Assembly (NCBI GenBank): GCA_034933145.1
Contig: JAYFOA010000035.1
Location: forward strand, 39,796 to 103,795
Direction: 5' to 3'
DNA from: UBA4644 sp034933145
GTDB taxonomy: Bacteria; Bacillota; Clostridia; Oscillospirales; Butyricicoccaceae
Length of the DNA stretch: 64,000 nt
The position numbers and the translations under genes were made by a program. The notes beneath the pieces were generated by a model, which did not search any database, was not told the DNA's origin, and saw only the letters and a list, made by a program, of their open reading frames with translations. This document shows, piece after piece, positions 8,689 through 17,199 of the stretch; the stretch's first letter is position 1; the number at the start of each line of letters is the position of its first letter.

Positions 8689-10494
8689 ATGAAAAAATTT
8701 CTCATCTGTTTTATCCTGCTTGCTGCGCTGACCGCTACGCCGGCACTGGCCGGCGAGCTGACCATGCGCGGCTGCTGGGTCAGCTCGGTCTATAACTTGG
8801 ACTACCCCAGTGCTCCCGGCCTGTCCGTCGAGGCTTTAACCGCCGAAGCCGATGCCATCGTTGCACAGGCGAAGGCGTGGGGTATGAATACGCTGTTCCT
8901 GCAGGTTCGCCCCTGTTCGGACGCGCTGTATCCTTCCAAAATCTATCCTTGGAGCGCCTGGCTCTCCGGTACGCAGGGCACTGCGCCCGATGGAAATTTT
9001 GACCCGTTGGCATATTTTCTCGATCTCTGCCATCACAACGGTATTTCCCTGCATGCCTGGATCAATCCCTACCGGGTAACGCGGACGCCTGTCGGGACTG
9101 AAGCAGAGGCGCTTGCACAGCTTTGCGACAGCAACCCGGCACGGGATATGACGGACTGCCTGTTGTTTTCGGGCGGATGTTTGTATCTCGACCCCGGACA
9201 GCCCCGGTCGCAGCAGCTCATTCTCGATGGAGTACGGGAACTGCTCGAGAACTACAACCTTGACGGTATCCATCTTGACGATTATTTCTATCCTTCCGAC
9301 CTCTTTGACGACAGCGACACCGTCGCCGCTTTCGGCAGCGCTTATGCTGCGGCGGACGATTTCCGCCGCGCATCGGTGGATACGCTGGTGGCCGGTCTTC
9401 AGACACTGACCCATGAGATACGTCCGAAAGCTCAGTTTGGTGTATCCCCTTTCGGCATCTGGGCCAATAAAACACAAATCGCCGGCGGCAGCGATACCGT
9501 CGGCAGTTCTTCATACTTCAACAGCTTTGCCGATTCCCGCAAATGGGTTCGCGAAGGATTAGTAGACTATATCCTGCCGCAGCTTTACTGGTGTATCGGG
9601 AACCAGGAAGGAGAATTTCAGACCCTGCTTGACTGGTGGGGCGACACGGTGCGCGGTACCGGGGTCAAGCTCTGTATTGGACTCGCGGCCTACCGAATAC
9701 CGGATGCCGCCGAAGGCGACGTCTGGTACGGTTCCGCAGAGATTGAGCGTGAACTCAACGCGCTGGAAGCATCCGAAACTGCGGCCGGCGCAGTCCTGTT
9801 TCGCTTCGGTTCAGTCTGCTCCACAGAAGCGCTGTCCAAGGCTGTCGGTGCACGCTTCTGCGCACAGCGGGATAAATATAAGTTTTTGCGCGATACGATT
9901 ACCATCGGTCTATCGCCCACCGCGCCTACGGAAGCGTCGTACGTTGCCTCCGGCAGCATACTGAATGTTACCTGCGCTGCCGCACCCGGCAGCCGCGTCA
10001 ACGCTTTCAGTGACGGTGGACGCACTTTGCTCACAGCTCGTGCGGACGGCAGTTATTCAGGTGCACTGATTCCGCCGCCGCCGACGGAAAACGAAACTTC
10101 CCGTACCTCTGCCCTGCTATGCACTGCAGAGCGCAACGGATTTTTATGGGTAAAGCTTTTTAGCTTTACAATTACATCTGTCGCTTGTAAAGATCCGGTT
10201 ACACTGACTGATGTATCGGGCTCCGACCAGACAAACGGGCATCTTTTGCTCTTTGATACCGGCACTCCCTGTGCAGTGACAACCAACCTGTCCGGGGATG
10301 CATTGCGAGTGACCATCTCACCCATAAAGGCAGCCATTCTCTTTGAAGATCCATTTTTCCGCGATATCCGGATGACCTGCGAAAATAACGTCTGCGTCTA
10401 CACGCTGGCACTTCCGGAAAGTGGAGCAGCCTATACCTGCTCCATCGAATGGGAAACGACCCGGATTGGAGTCTGGATCCGCAGATCAGATTGA
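8689..10494 (+). CDS. Secreted GHL10-family glycoside hydrolase-like protein
   Basis: 601 residues with a clear signal peptide (MKKFLICFILL..., likely cut after TPALA at 21). The catalytic region, to about residue 390, belongs to the DUF187/GHL10 TIM-barrel group, with LQVRP at 71-75, LHAWINPYR at 121-129 and the acidic LDGIHLDDYFYP at 191-202. The C-terminal third looks like one or two beta-sandwich domains of unknown type. Family members are thought to act on cell-wall or surface glycans, but the substrate is unknown. The ATG is chosen for its GGAGG at 6-base spacing; a much longer in-frame opening runs back antisense to radC and is rejected. Divergent from radC. Confidence 0.9.
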   Translation: MKKFLICFILLAALTATPALAGELTMRGCWVSSVYNLDYPSAPGLSVEALTAEADAIVAQAKAWGMNTLFLQVRPCSDALYPSKIYPWSAWLSGTQGTAPDGNFDPLAYFLDLCHHNGISLHAWINPYRVTRTPVGTEAEALAQLCDSNPARDMTDCLLFSGGCLYLDPGQPRSQQLILDGVRELLENYNLDGIHLDDYFYPSDLFDDSDTVAAFGSAYAAADDFRRASVDTLVAGLQTLTHEIRPKAQFGVSPFGIWANKTQIAGGSDTVGSSSYFNSFADSRKWVREGLVDYILPQLYWCIGNQEGEFQTLLDWWGDTVRGTGVKLCIGLAAYRIPDAAEGDVWYGSAEIERELNALEASETAAGAVLFRFGSVCSTEALSKAVGARFCAQRDKYKFLRDTITIGLSPTAPTEASYVASGSILNVTCAAAPGSRVNAFSDGGRTLLTARADGSYSGALIPPPPTENETSRTSALLCTAERNGFLWVKLFSFTITSVACKDPVTLTDVSGSDQTNGHLLLFDTGTPCAVTTNLSGDALRVTISPIKAAILFEDPFFRDIRMTCENNVCVYTLALPESGAAYTCSIEWETTRIGVWIRRSD

Positions 10495-10548
10495 TCCCAG
10501 GTCTGCCGTACTTCGGTCATCGGCATGCTGCGGCTTTTTCCCACTGAC

Positions 10549-10851
10549 TTATGCCACCGGTATATCTTCCGTCCCCGAAACTTCACCAAAATAAAACATT
10601 CCGCTTTTCTGAATGCACCATACTTCCAGCGATTCACCCGTATCCTTATCCACTGGCGGCTCCTGCAGCGTATAGTATATTGTCCCCTTTTCGTCCGGCC
10701 CTTCCCGGTCCGCAACCCGCAGCGTCAGCGCATTGCCGAAATGGCCTGAGGCGGCCACAGCAAGTCTGAGCGCACCCGACGGCGTAAGAAACAGATATGC
10801 GCCAAACAGAGTGGCGATAATCAGCCAGGCCAAGCTTCGCGTGTTTTTCAT
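10549..10851 (-). CDS. Small membrane-anchored protein, unrecognised
   Basis: 100 residues beginning MKNTRSLAWLIIATLFGAYL, a single hydrophobic segment that is probably a signal anchor, then an extracytoplasmic domain with acidic and aromatic stretches (GTIYYTLQEPP, GMFYFGEVSG). I do not recognise a family. The start is chosen for the AAGGGATGGG sequence about 7-10 bases upstream; a second in-frame ATG nine bases earlier (MGPM) is possible, and longer versions lack a plausible signal. It is convergent with the glycosidase gene, and a 484-base spacer separates it from the BTAD regulator. Confidence 0.6.
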   Translation of the reverse strand: MKNTRSLAWLIIATLFGAYLFLTPSGALRLAVAASGHFGNALTLRVADREGPDEKGTIYYTLQEPPVDKDTGESLEVWCIQKSGMFYFGEVSGTEDIPVA

Positions 10852-10914
10852 CGGACCCATCCCTTCTCTTTTTTCTCTTTTCAGAGTATCATACAATTTT
10901 TCTTTCTTCAACCG

Positions 10915-11068
10915 CTTTTGCACAGGTACGTCCGAATTGAAATATCTCTTCTGTGGGCCTGCCTTTGCACCATGGAAAAATTTCCGGCCGAATCCGGTTG
11001 CCGCTGCGCCGATAAATTTTCCCTGGCAATGCACCCCGGAGGACCAGATCGGTCCTCCGGGGTTTTGT
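10915..11068 (+). ncRNA. Candidate small structured RNA ending in an orphan terminator
   Basis: This is the notable content of the 484-base gap between the small membrane protein and the BTAD regulator. A perfect terminator (11034-11068) faces right although no plus-strand gene precedes it for hundreds of bases. Just upstream, the stretch starting CCATGGAAAA near 10969 can pair with TTTTCCCTGG (11017-11026), with TGCA/TGCA pairing outside it and GC-rich hairpins inside, giving one long bulged stem. No convincing reading frame exists. It could be a small RNA (a 6S-like rod is one possibility) or the tail of an unseen transcript. The 5' end is a guess. Confidence 0.35.
11034..11068 (+). terminator. 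Strong intrinsic terminator
   Basis: CCCCGGAGGACC (11034-11045) and GGTCCTCCGGGG (11051-11062) form a perfect 12-bp stem with loop AGATC, followed by TTTTGT. It points to the plus strand and has no obvious plus-strand gene in front of it; see the candidate RNA. Confidence 0.85.
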
Positions 11069-11271
11069 ATGCATCGGCATCGTCAAACGGCTGCTGCACG
11101 CAGAATCAAATATGTGCCCAGGGCCTATACCGACCTATCTTCTTTATTTACACATTCCCATGTTCTGTCCGCTTTTCTTTAAAAATTTACCATTTCTGTG
11201 CCTTTCCTATTGCAGATTATTTAATTAATCTACACAAATAAAAAAAACTACTACCAATCCGATGCTTATTT

Positions 11272-11280
11272 TGCTATAAT
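11272..11280 (+). promoter_or_regulatory. Extended -10 promoter of the BTAD regulator
   Basis: TGCTATAAT is a perfect extended -10 (TGn plus TATAAT at 11275-11280). The expected -35 position (about 11252) is poor, which an extended -10 tolerates. Transcription would begin near 11287, leaving a leader of about 50 bases before the GTG at 11336. The 200 bases upstream are AT-rich with no other clear feature. Confidence 0.65.
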
Positions 11281-11335
11281 ATAGTAAAATATGTGGAAAT
11301 TGTATATTTGCCATCCCACAAGGAGGGTTCCGGCG

Positions 11336-12547
11336 GTGAAAAATATTCCTGAAAACATATCGGATGCCGTCGTTTCCATATCTCTGCTCGGCGGTCTGCG
11401 GCTGAAATTCGGCGGTGCTGAACTTACGGACGACATTAATCGTTCTCAAAAGCTCTGGAGTGTTCTGGCCTACCTGCTGGTTCATCGTAGCCGCGTGATC
11501 CCACAGGCAGAGTTTATCGAAGAGTTCTGGCCGGACGATCACAGCAGCAATCCTGCCAATGCCCTGAAGACGCTGCTCTACCGTATTCGTTCGATACTGG
11601 AGCCTGTCTTCGGCTCCGACCAACAGCCTATTCTCTCCCAATGGGGTGCATATTTCTGGAATCCTAATCTGCCCTGCTCGCTGGATACGGATCGGTTTGA
11701 GGCTCTGTGTCTTCAGGCCGGAAGCGAATCTGCATCCGACAGGCGCATTGCCCTTTACCGGGAAGCCATCAGTCTCTACCGCGGCGACTTCCTGCCGAAG
11801 CTTGGCGGCTATTTATGGGTTGTTCCTCTTCAGGCGCATTATAATTCTCTTTACCTGACTGCGGTAAAGAATCTGGCCAATCTCCTGGAAATCGGCGGTG
11901 GATTCGACGAGATGGCTGAGCTGTGTGCCTATGCCATCCGTCTGAATCGACTGGATGAACAGCTTCATCTGCTATATATCCGCGCGTTAATGCGGCAGGG
12001 AAAGACCTCCGCCGCACTGGCTCATTACGAAGAGACAACTGACCTGCTTTACCGCAATTTGGACGTGCGTCCTTCGGGAGAGCTGCGTGCCCTCTATTCC
12101 GAGCTGATGAAATCAGAACAGGCATTGGAAACCGATCTTTCCGTTATTCAGGATGATCTGAAAGAGACGGTTGCCCGCCCAGGTGCATTCGTTTGCCAGT
12201 ACGGGTTTTTTCGTGAAATTTACCGGCTGGAGGCTCGCCGTTGTTTGCGGGATGGAACTTGTATCCATGTGGCACTGATCACAATTTCCCTGCCCGGCGG
12301 CGGCGTGCCGGCGCTCAATCTTCTGGGGGATGCCATGGATCGTCTGCAGGACGTGCTGGTGCAGAATCTTCGCCGCGGCGATGTGGTTTCAAAATACAGC
12401 GGCGCGCAATTTGTCGTCATGCTGATTTCCGCCAATCTGGAGGATAGTGCTATGGTGATGTCACGCATCGCCACCGCTTTTTCCCGTCAGCAGCGCTACA
12501 CTCTCTTTAAGCTCTCCTATAAAATCCGGGAATTGGAGCTGAGCTGA
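11336..12547 (+). CDS. BTAD/SARP-like transcriptional regulator with degenerate GGDEF domain
   Basis: 403 residues. An N-terminal OmpR-type winged helix (about 14-95; SLLGGLRLKFGG start) is followed by a TPR-like bacterial transcriptional activator domain (about 115-260), as in SARP/BTAD regulators. The C-terminal segment (about 285-385) resembles a GGDEF fold, but the signature reads KYSGAQF at 353-359 where an active cyclase has RYGGDEF, so catalysis is unlikely. The GTG start is preceded by AGGAGGG with 8-base spacing; the ATG 45 bases upstream would lie almost on the transcription start. It precedes the transglutaminase and filament-like operon and may control them, which is inference from position. 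Confidence 0.8.
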   Translation: MKNIPENISDAVVSISLLGGLRLKFGGAELTDDINRSQKLWSVLAYLLVHRSRVIPQAEFIEEFWPDDHSSNPANALKTLLYRIRSILEPVFGSDQQPILSQWGAYFWNPNLPCSLDTDRFEALCLQAGSESASDRRIALYREAISLYRGDFLPKLGGYLWVVPLQAHYNSLYLTAVKNLANLLEIGGGFDEMAELCAYAIRLNRLDEQLHLLYIRALMRQGKTSAALAHYEETTDLLYRNLDVRPSGELRALYSELMKSEQALETDLSVIQDDLKETVARPGAFVCQYGFFREIYRLEARRCLRDGTCIHVALITISLPGGGVPALNLLGDAMDRLQDVLVQNLRRGDVVSKYSGAQFVVMLISANLEDSAMVMSRIATAFSRQQRYTLFKLSYKIRELELS

Positions 12548-12616
12548 CCGCTTTTCTAAGGCTCAAATTACCACTGGCCGAAGTTGGTACTTACGTCACT
12601 GGAGGAGTATGAAGTC

Positions 12617-13516
12617 ATGAAAAGAAAACTACTGAAAAGGCTTTTCCCTATGCTGCTGCTGACCGCTGCCACGGTAGGCCTTCTCATGATTGCGGCTGCG
12701 GCGGATATCCCCACGGTGGAGGATATTAAAACCGGCGAACAGGTATATGCCAACAGCATGGGTGAAGTGGATTATTCCAATTTATCGGAAGGATTCGTTT
12801 CCGTCCGCTATACCGGCGGAAAAAATGTTCGCATCAAGGTTCAGATTACCTGCGCCCAGGGAACGACCTATACTTATAATTTAAATAACAGCGGCGACTT
12901 CGAGACTTTCCCTTTGGTAGAGGGGGACGGAGAGTATATCGTAAAGTTGTTTGAAAATACCTATGGCACCCGGTATGCACAGGCTCTCAGCCTCCGGCTC
13001 ACCCTCTCGCTTCGCAATGAGTTTTTACCCTTCCTCTATCCGAATCAATACGTCAACTATACGCAGGATTCCCAGACGGTTACCACAGCCGCGGAACTGG
13101 TCAAGGATCAGACAACCGATCTTCAAAAGCTTGGGAAAATCTATCGGTTTGTCGTGGATACACTGACTTACGATTATGAAAAGGCTGAAAATGTCCAGAG
13201 CGGGTATCTGCCGGTGCTGGATGATGTTCTGGAGAGTAAGACGGGCATTTGTTTTGACTATGCAGCTCTGATGGCTGCTATGCTCCGATCACAGGGCATC
13301 CCCTGCAAGCTGGTGGTAGGATATGCAGGAACGGTGTATCATGCCTGGATCAATGTCTACCTCCGGGAACAGGGTTGGGTGGAGCACGCCATCTATTTCG
13401 ATGGAACCAATTGGAAATTGATGGATCCTACCTTTGCCTCCACCGGCAAGTCCAGCATTTACGTGCTGAAATATATCGGCAATGTAAAGAATTATTCAGA
13501 AAAATATGCCTATTGA
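12617..13516 (+). CDS. Secreted transglutaminase-like protein
   Basis: 299 residues with an N-terminal signal sequence or anchor (MKRKLLKRLFPMLLLTAATV...). The C-terminal half is a transglutaminase-like (cysteine protease-fold) domain with the triad Cys212 (TGICFDYA), His242 (YHAWINVY) and Asp270 (LMDPTF). The N-terminal half is probably a beta-rich domain. Such proteins in clostridia are extracytoplasmic; peptide-bond cleavage or crosslinking cannot be distinguished from sequence. The ATG follows GGAGGAG by 9 bases. It ends 11 bases before the GspF-like gene, so the two are probably co-transcribed. Confidence 0.88.
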   Translation: MKRKLLKRLFPMLLLTAATVGLLMIAAAADIPTVEDIKTGEQVYANSMGEVDYSNLSEGFVSVRYTGGKNVRIKVQITCAQGTTYTYNLNNSGDFETFPLVEGDGEYIVKLFENTYGTRYAQALSLRLTLSLRNEFLPFLYPNQYVNYTQDSQTVTTAAELVKDQTTDLQKLGKIYRFVVDTLTYDYEKAENVQSGYLPVLDDVLESKTGICFDYAALMAAMLRSQGIPCKLVVGYAGTVYHAWINVYLREQGWVEHAIYFDGTNWKLMDPTFASTGKSSIYVLKYIGNVKNYSEKYAY

Positions 13517-13527
13517 GGGGTATGCCA

Positions 13528-14580
13528 ATGAGCAAAGGTGATCGGCACGCGGCACTGACTCCGGACCGGCTATCCGCACTCTGCTATCAGCTTTGGATGA
13601 TGCAGCAGGCAGGGGTGCCGCTGGAACAGGGCGTTGCCGAACTGCTGGAAGATGCGTCCGCCCCCTGGAGCCGTGAGTTGCTGGCCAAGCTGCGCGGCGC
13701 CCTGGAGGGCGGGCTTCCGCTTTCCAAAGCATTGCCGCGCAGCGGTATATTCCCGGCCCATATGCTGCACATGATCTCGATCGGCGAAGCTGGGGGTAGT
13801 CTGGAGCAGGTTCTATACGATCTCTCTGAATATTACCGACGCGAGGCAGAGCTGCGCGATGCAGTACGAAGGGCTGTTACCTACCCCGCCTTGATGGGGT
13901 TATTGATTGCCGTTGTATTTTTCCTTCTGATTTCAAAAGTCCTGCCGGTCTTTCTGGAGGTATTTGACCAGCTGGGACTTTCGTTTTCTCCCGCCGCCGC
14001 ACTGCTGCGTTTCGGTTCCGTCGGAAAATACATTGCTGGCATCTTTTCCGTTTTGCTTGCATTGGCAGCTATCGCCATGCTGTTTCTGTATCGTACAGAG
14101 GCGGGTGCCCGTTTTCTGGCGCAGCGTGCAGCCAAGGGAAAGGGCGGCGCGGCTGCGCTTGCGGTTGATCGGAGTCGCTTTTCCTCGGCCATGGCTCTTT
14201 TGCTCGGCGCCGGTTTGACTTTTGACGAATCTATGGAACAGGCGGCCGAGCTGGTTGAACATTCCGCCCTCGCTCTCCGCCTTACCGCCTGCCGCGCGAA
14301 AATGGCCGATGGCGTTCCTTTCCCACAGGCGCTGCGTGAGACCGGCGTTTTTGAAGGATTACAAACAGGCCTATTGGCCGCCGGCTTCCGGGCCGGGGCT
14401 CCCGCAAAAGCCATGCAGGAGCTTTCACGCCGTTCCGCGGCAGACGCCGACCGTCGTCTCTCCCAAATGCTGGAACGGTTTGAATATGGATTGGTTGTGG
14501 CGCTGTGCGCCGCCGTCGGACTGGTGCTTCTCTCGGTAATGCTGCCCCTGCTCGGCGCTCTGTCTTCCATCGGCATATGA
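13528..14580 (+). CDS. Type II secretion/type IV pilus inner-membrane platform protein (GspF/PilC family)
   Basis: Polytopic platform protein on which a filament is assembled or retracted. 350 residues with two repeated GspF domains (about 15-125 and 215-335), each carrying the typical GxxxxxAL helical pattern (MMQQAGVPLEQG; ALLLGAGLTFDES), and membrane segments near 130-150, 175-195 and 322-345. The start is the second of two close ATGs because GAGGGG lies 7 bases before it. The stop overlaps the next gene (ATGA). First core gene of a compact filament-like operon of seven genes. Confidence 0.88.
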   Translation: MSKGDRHAALTPDRLSALCYQLWMMQQAGVPLEQGVAELLEDASAPWSRELLAKLRGALEGGLPLSKALPRSGIFPAHMLHMISIGEAGGSLEQVLYDLSEYYRREAELRDAVRRAVTYPALMGLLIAVVFFLLISKVLPVFLEVFDQLGLSFSPAAALLRFGSVGKYIAGIFSVLLALAAIAMLFLYRTEAGARFLAQRAAKGKGGAAALAVDRSRFSSAMALLLGAGLTFDESMEQAAELVEHSALALRLTACRAKMADGVPFPQALRETGVFEGLQTGLLAAGFRAGAPAKAMQELSRRSAADADRRLSQMLERFEYGLVVALCAAVGLVLLSVMLPLLGALSSIGI

Positions 14581-14900
14581 ATCAGCGCTGGGATACGGAA
14601 CGTCCTCTGTGGCGACGGATGTTTCCTTTTATTTTTTCTGTTGCCTGTATTCTTCTGGTGCTGATTTTCGTCCCCCGTTTTCTGTGCAGCCGCACCTCTG
14701 CCGAACAGCTGGCACTAGCAGAAGACGGCGTACGGCGCGCCGCGGTACAGTGTTATGCACTGGAGGGCTTTTATCCCCCCTCCCTCGACTATTTGGCGCA
14801 GCATTATGGTGTCAGGACCGACGATCGCCGTTTTTTTATTGATTATCGCTTTGTCGCGGCCAATCTGATGCCTGAAATCAGTATTATTCCTCTCTCCTGA
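14577..14900 (+). CDS. Small pilin-like membrane protein, unrecognised
   Basis: 107 residues: a short basic cytoplasmic segment, one membrane helix (MFPFIFSVACILLVLIFVP) and a periplasm-side domain with AVQCYALEGFYPPSLDYLAQHYG, which resembles the YPxSLxxL region of type IV pilins and pseudopilins. There is no Gly/Phe prepilin cleavage site and no Glu5. It overlaps the gspF-like stop (ATGA) and is followed 25 bases later by the DUF4860 gene. Assignment as a pilin-like component rests on operon position and the YPPSL stretch. Confidence 0.6.
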   Translation: MNQRWDTERPLWRRMFPFIFSVACILLVLIFVPRFLCSRTSAEQLALAEDGVRRAAVQCYALEGFYPPSLDYLAQHYGVRTDDRRFFIDYRFVAANLMPEISIIPLS

Positions 14901-14925
14901 GCTTTCCTGAAAGGAGCACAGCTTT

Positions 14926-15414
14926 ATGCGGGAACATGCTCTGCGAGGCAAAGGGCTTCGTTCTGCCGCCGTTCTGACTTTAGCGGGTCTGTTTTTTACG
15001 CTTGCTATCGGGACGGCACTGTTGGAAAGCGGCATTTACCGCAAAACGGCCGCAGATGCTGCCGCCAACACTACCCGTCGCACGGCCCTTTCCTATCTTG
15101 CCAATCAGGTGCGTCGCGCAGATGCCCGCGGTGATATCGCCGTCGGCGATTTTGGCGGCAAGGACGCACTTTTTCTCTACGAAAATGAGTATGTCACCTG
15201 TCTTTACTGCTATGAGGGCATGCTGCGTGAGCTTTATACGGAAAAAGGTAGCGGGCTCTCCCCATCGGACGGTGTCGCCGTGCTGGAGCTTTCCTCCCTT
15301 TCCATCACAAGCAGCAGCGGACATTTGACTTTTACCGCCACCGATAAAAACGGCCTTTCTTCCGTGCTGACCGTTTCTCCCCGCTGCGGTATGGAAGAGG
15401 CGGTGGCACCGTGA
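14926..15414 (+). CDS. DUF4860-family pilin-like protein
   Basis: 162 residues with one N-terminal membrane helix (AAVLTLAGLFFTLAIGTALL) and a domain containing VRRADARGDIAVGDFGG and YCYEGMLRELY, which I recognise as DUF4860. The RGKG before the helix could act as a prepilin-type site, but no Glu follows at +5. The ribosome binding site is AAAGGAG. Family members regularly sit in small GspF/PilT-type clusters of Clostridia; function is unknown, and a minor pilin or assembly factor is the natural guess. It overlaps the next GTG start by four bases. Confidence 0.75.
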   Translation: MREHALRGKGLRSAAVLTLAGLFFTLAIGTALLESGIYRKTAADAAANTTRRTALSYLANQVRRADARGDIAVGDFGGKDALFLYENEYVTCLYCYEGMLRELYTEKGSGLSPSDGVAVLELSSLSITSSSGHLTFTATDKNGLSSVLTVSPRCGMEEAVAP

Positions 15415-15749
15415 AAGAACATTCCCCGTCTCTCTATCTGACCGAGCTGGTACTCAATCTTTTGGTCTTTCTTATCTGTGCTGTCATATGTTGCGGGCTT
15501 CTGCTCCGTGCTTGGGGCATGAACCGGGACAGCAGTGAGCTTACCCGTGCCGTTGCGCTGGCTCAGACCGCCGCTGAAACCCTGCGGGGCGGAGGTACGC
15601 AAAACGGTGCCTATACAGAAGACGGCCTGGTTATATCCTACGTCTGTATCGGAAACGGAGAAATTGTCACTGCCAAAATTCAGATCAGTTCCGGCGATCG
15701 AATGGTCTATTCCCTCACGGCCGCATGGCCGGAAGGAGGCGGCACATGA
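15411..15749 (+). CDS. Small prepilin-like protein
   Basis: 112 residues starting at GTG, which overlaps the DUF4860 stop (GTGA). The N-terminus SLYLTELVLNLLVFLICAV has the form of a type IV prepilin helix: if cleavage followed the Ser, Glu would be at +5 as in classical pilins, though the usual -1 Gly is absent. The rest contains ELTRAVALAQTAAETLRGGG, an amphipathic helix as in minor pseudopilins, and a short beta-rich tail. Probably a minor pilin or pseudopilin. The stop overlaps the next ATG. Confidence 0.6.
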   Translation: MKEHSPSLYLTELVLNLLVFLICAVICCGLLLRAWGMNRDSSELTRAVALAQTAAETLRGGGTQNGAYTEDGLVISYVCIGNGEIVTAKIQISSGDRMVYSLTAAWPEGGGT

Positions 15750-16111
15750 AGCGCTCCTCACCCGCCGGCATCGGGATGATCACCATTCTGACCGCGCTGC
15801 TTATATTATCTTTAGCTACCTTTTCCGCGCTTACGCTGGCCTCCTCCGGCGCCGATCTGCGGCTTTCGCGGGCGGCGGCCGAAAAAACGGCTTCCTATTA
15901 TGCGGCTGACGCTCAGGCAGCGCAGATCTATGCAGATTTTGCCGCCGGATCAGCGTCGGAGCTTGAGACTCTTCTGACCATCAGCAATACACAGTCTCTG
16001 TCTCTCCGTTTTTCCCGAAACAGCGACGGCGATGCCGTTATCGACTGTTGGCGCGTTATCGTGCAGGAAGAGATCCCCGACGATTCCCTGCCCGTATGGA
16101 CGGGCAAGTGA
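15746..16111 (+). CDS. PilX/GspK-like minor pilin-type protein
   Basis: 121 residues. GIGMITILTALLILSLATFS gives a Gly followed by a hydrophobic helix with no Glu at +5, as in GspK/PilX tip pseudopilins; the following ADLRLSRAAAEKTASYYAADA helix matches the PilX-type SxAxxxAxxAAExG-like pattern. Much shorter than GspK, so it lacks the large globular insertion. The start has GGAAGGAGG 6-7 bases upstream and overlaps the previous stop. It is followed by the PilT-type ATPase 18 bases later. Confidence 0.6.
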   Translation: MKRSSPAGIGMITILTALLILSLATFSALTLASSGADLRLSRAAAEKTASYYAADAQAAQIYADFAAGSASELETLLTISNTQSLSLRFSRNSDGDAVIDCWRVIVQEEIPDDSLPVWTGK

Positions 16112-16129
16112 CCCTGAAAGGAGCATGCG

Positions 16130-17188
16130 ATGATCCTTGATTTATTGAAAGAAGCCGTTCGGCGGGAGGCCTCCGATCTTCTGATCATTGCCGGCCTGCC
16201 GGCATCCTACCGCATAGACGGCCAGATCGTCCACGGCGAAGGTAAGCGCCTGTTGCCCGACGATACGCATCAGCTGCTGACGGAGCTTTACGGACTGGCT
16301 GATCGAAAAATCGACCGGCTGATTGATACAGGTGATGATGATTTTTCGTTTGCAGTTGCAGGCCTTTCCCGTTTCCGTGTCAACACGCTGCGGCAGCGCG
16401 GCTCCCTTGGTATGGTCGTCCGCGTCGTAGCATTCCATCTCCCCGATCGGACGCAGCTTGGAATCCCTGACAATGTCATGACTTTTGCAGACCTTCATAA
16501 AGGGCTGGTTCTTTTTACCGGCGCGGCCGGAAGTGGAAAAACCACTACGCTTGCTTGCCTGGTGGACCGTGTCAACAACACTCAATCCGCCCATATCATT
16601 ACCATTGAAGATCCGCTGGAATACCTGCATCAACACCGAAAAAGTATCGTGACCCAGCGGGAGCTGAATATTGATACGCAGTCTTATGAGGTTGCCCTGC
16701 GTGCTGCCCTGCGGGAAGCGCCGGATTTTATCCTTCTCGGTGAAATGCGGGATGCAGAGGCCATCAAAGCCGCTGTCACCGCGGCTGAAACCGGGCATCT
16801 GGTGGTATCCACGTTACACACTCTGGGTGCCGCAAATACCGTAGACCGTATCGTCGATGCCTTTCCACCGGAACAGCAGTATCAGATCCGCGTTCAGCTT
16901 TCTTTGGTGTTGGAAGGTGTCGTCTCCCAGCAGCTGCTTCCCGCTGTCGGAGGCGGCTTGGTGCCAGCCTTTGAAGTGTTGGCGGTTAACGCCGCTGTCC
17001 GCAATATGATTCGGGAGTCACGCGTACATCAGCTGAATGGGGTCATCGCCACCTCCGGTGCGGAAGGTATGATTTCCATGGATCAGAGTCTTTTCGAACT
17101 AACGCGCCGGCAACGAATCACACCCGAAACAGCGCTTCAATACAGCGTAAACCCCGATTGGCTGCGTCGACGTCTCAACGAAAAGTGA
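16130..17188 (+). CDS. PilT-type secretion/pilus ATPase
   Basis: Hexameric cytoplasmic ATPase that in type IV pili powers retraction. 352 residues with ASDLLI near the N-terminus, Walker A GAAGSGKT at 131-138, Asp box ITIEDPLEY at 157-165, Walker B ILLGEMRD at 201-208 with Glu205, His box STLHT at 227-231, and AVRNMIRE at 289-296, which corresponds to the PilT-specific AIRNLIRE motif. Zinc-binding tetracysteine motifs of PilB/GspE are absent. It is the only ATPase of the operon, so it must either use a distant PilB or act alone in assembly. Confidence 0.9.
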   Translation: MILDLLKEAVRREASDLLIIAGLPASYRIDGQIVHGEGKRLLPDDTHQLLTELYGLADRKIDRLIDTGDDDFSFAVAGLSRFRVNTLRQRGSLGMVVRVVAFHLPDRTQLGIPDNVMTFADLHKGLVLFTGAAGSGKTTTLACLVDRVNNTQSAHIITIEDPLEYLHQHRKSIVTQRELNIDTQSYEVALRAALREAPDFILLGEMRDAEAIKAAVTAAETGHLVVSTLHTLGAANTVDRIVDAFPPEQQYQIRVQLSLVLEGVVSQQLLPAVGGGLVPAFEVLAVNAAVRNMIRESRVHQLNGVIATSGAEGMISMDQSLFELTRRQRITPETALQYSVNPDWLRRRLNEK

Positions 17189-17199
17189 GGGAAAATCGC

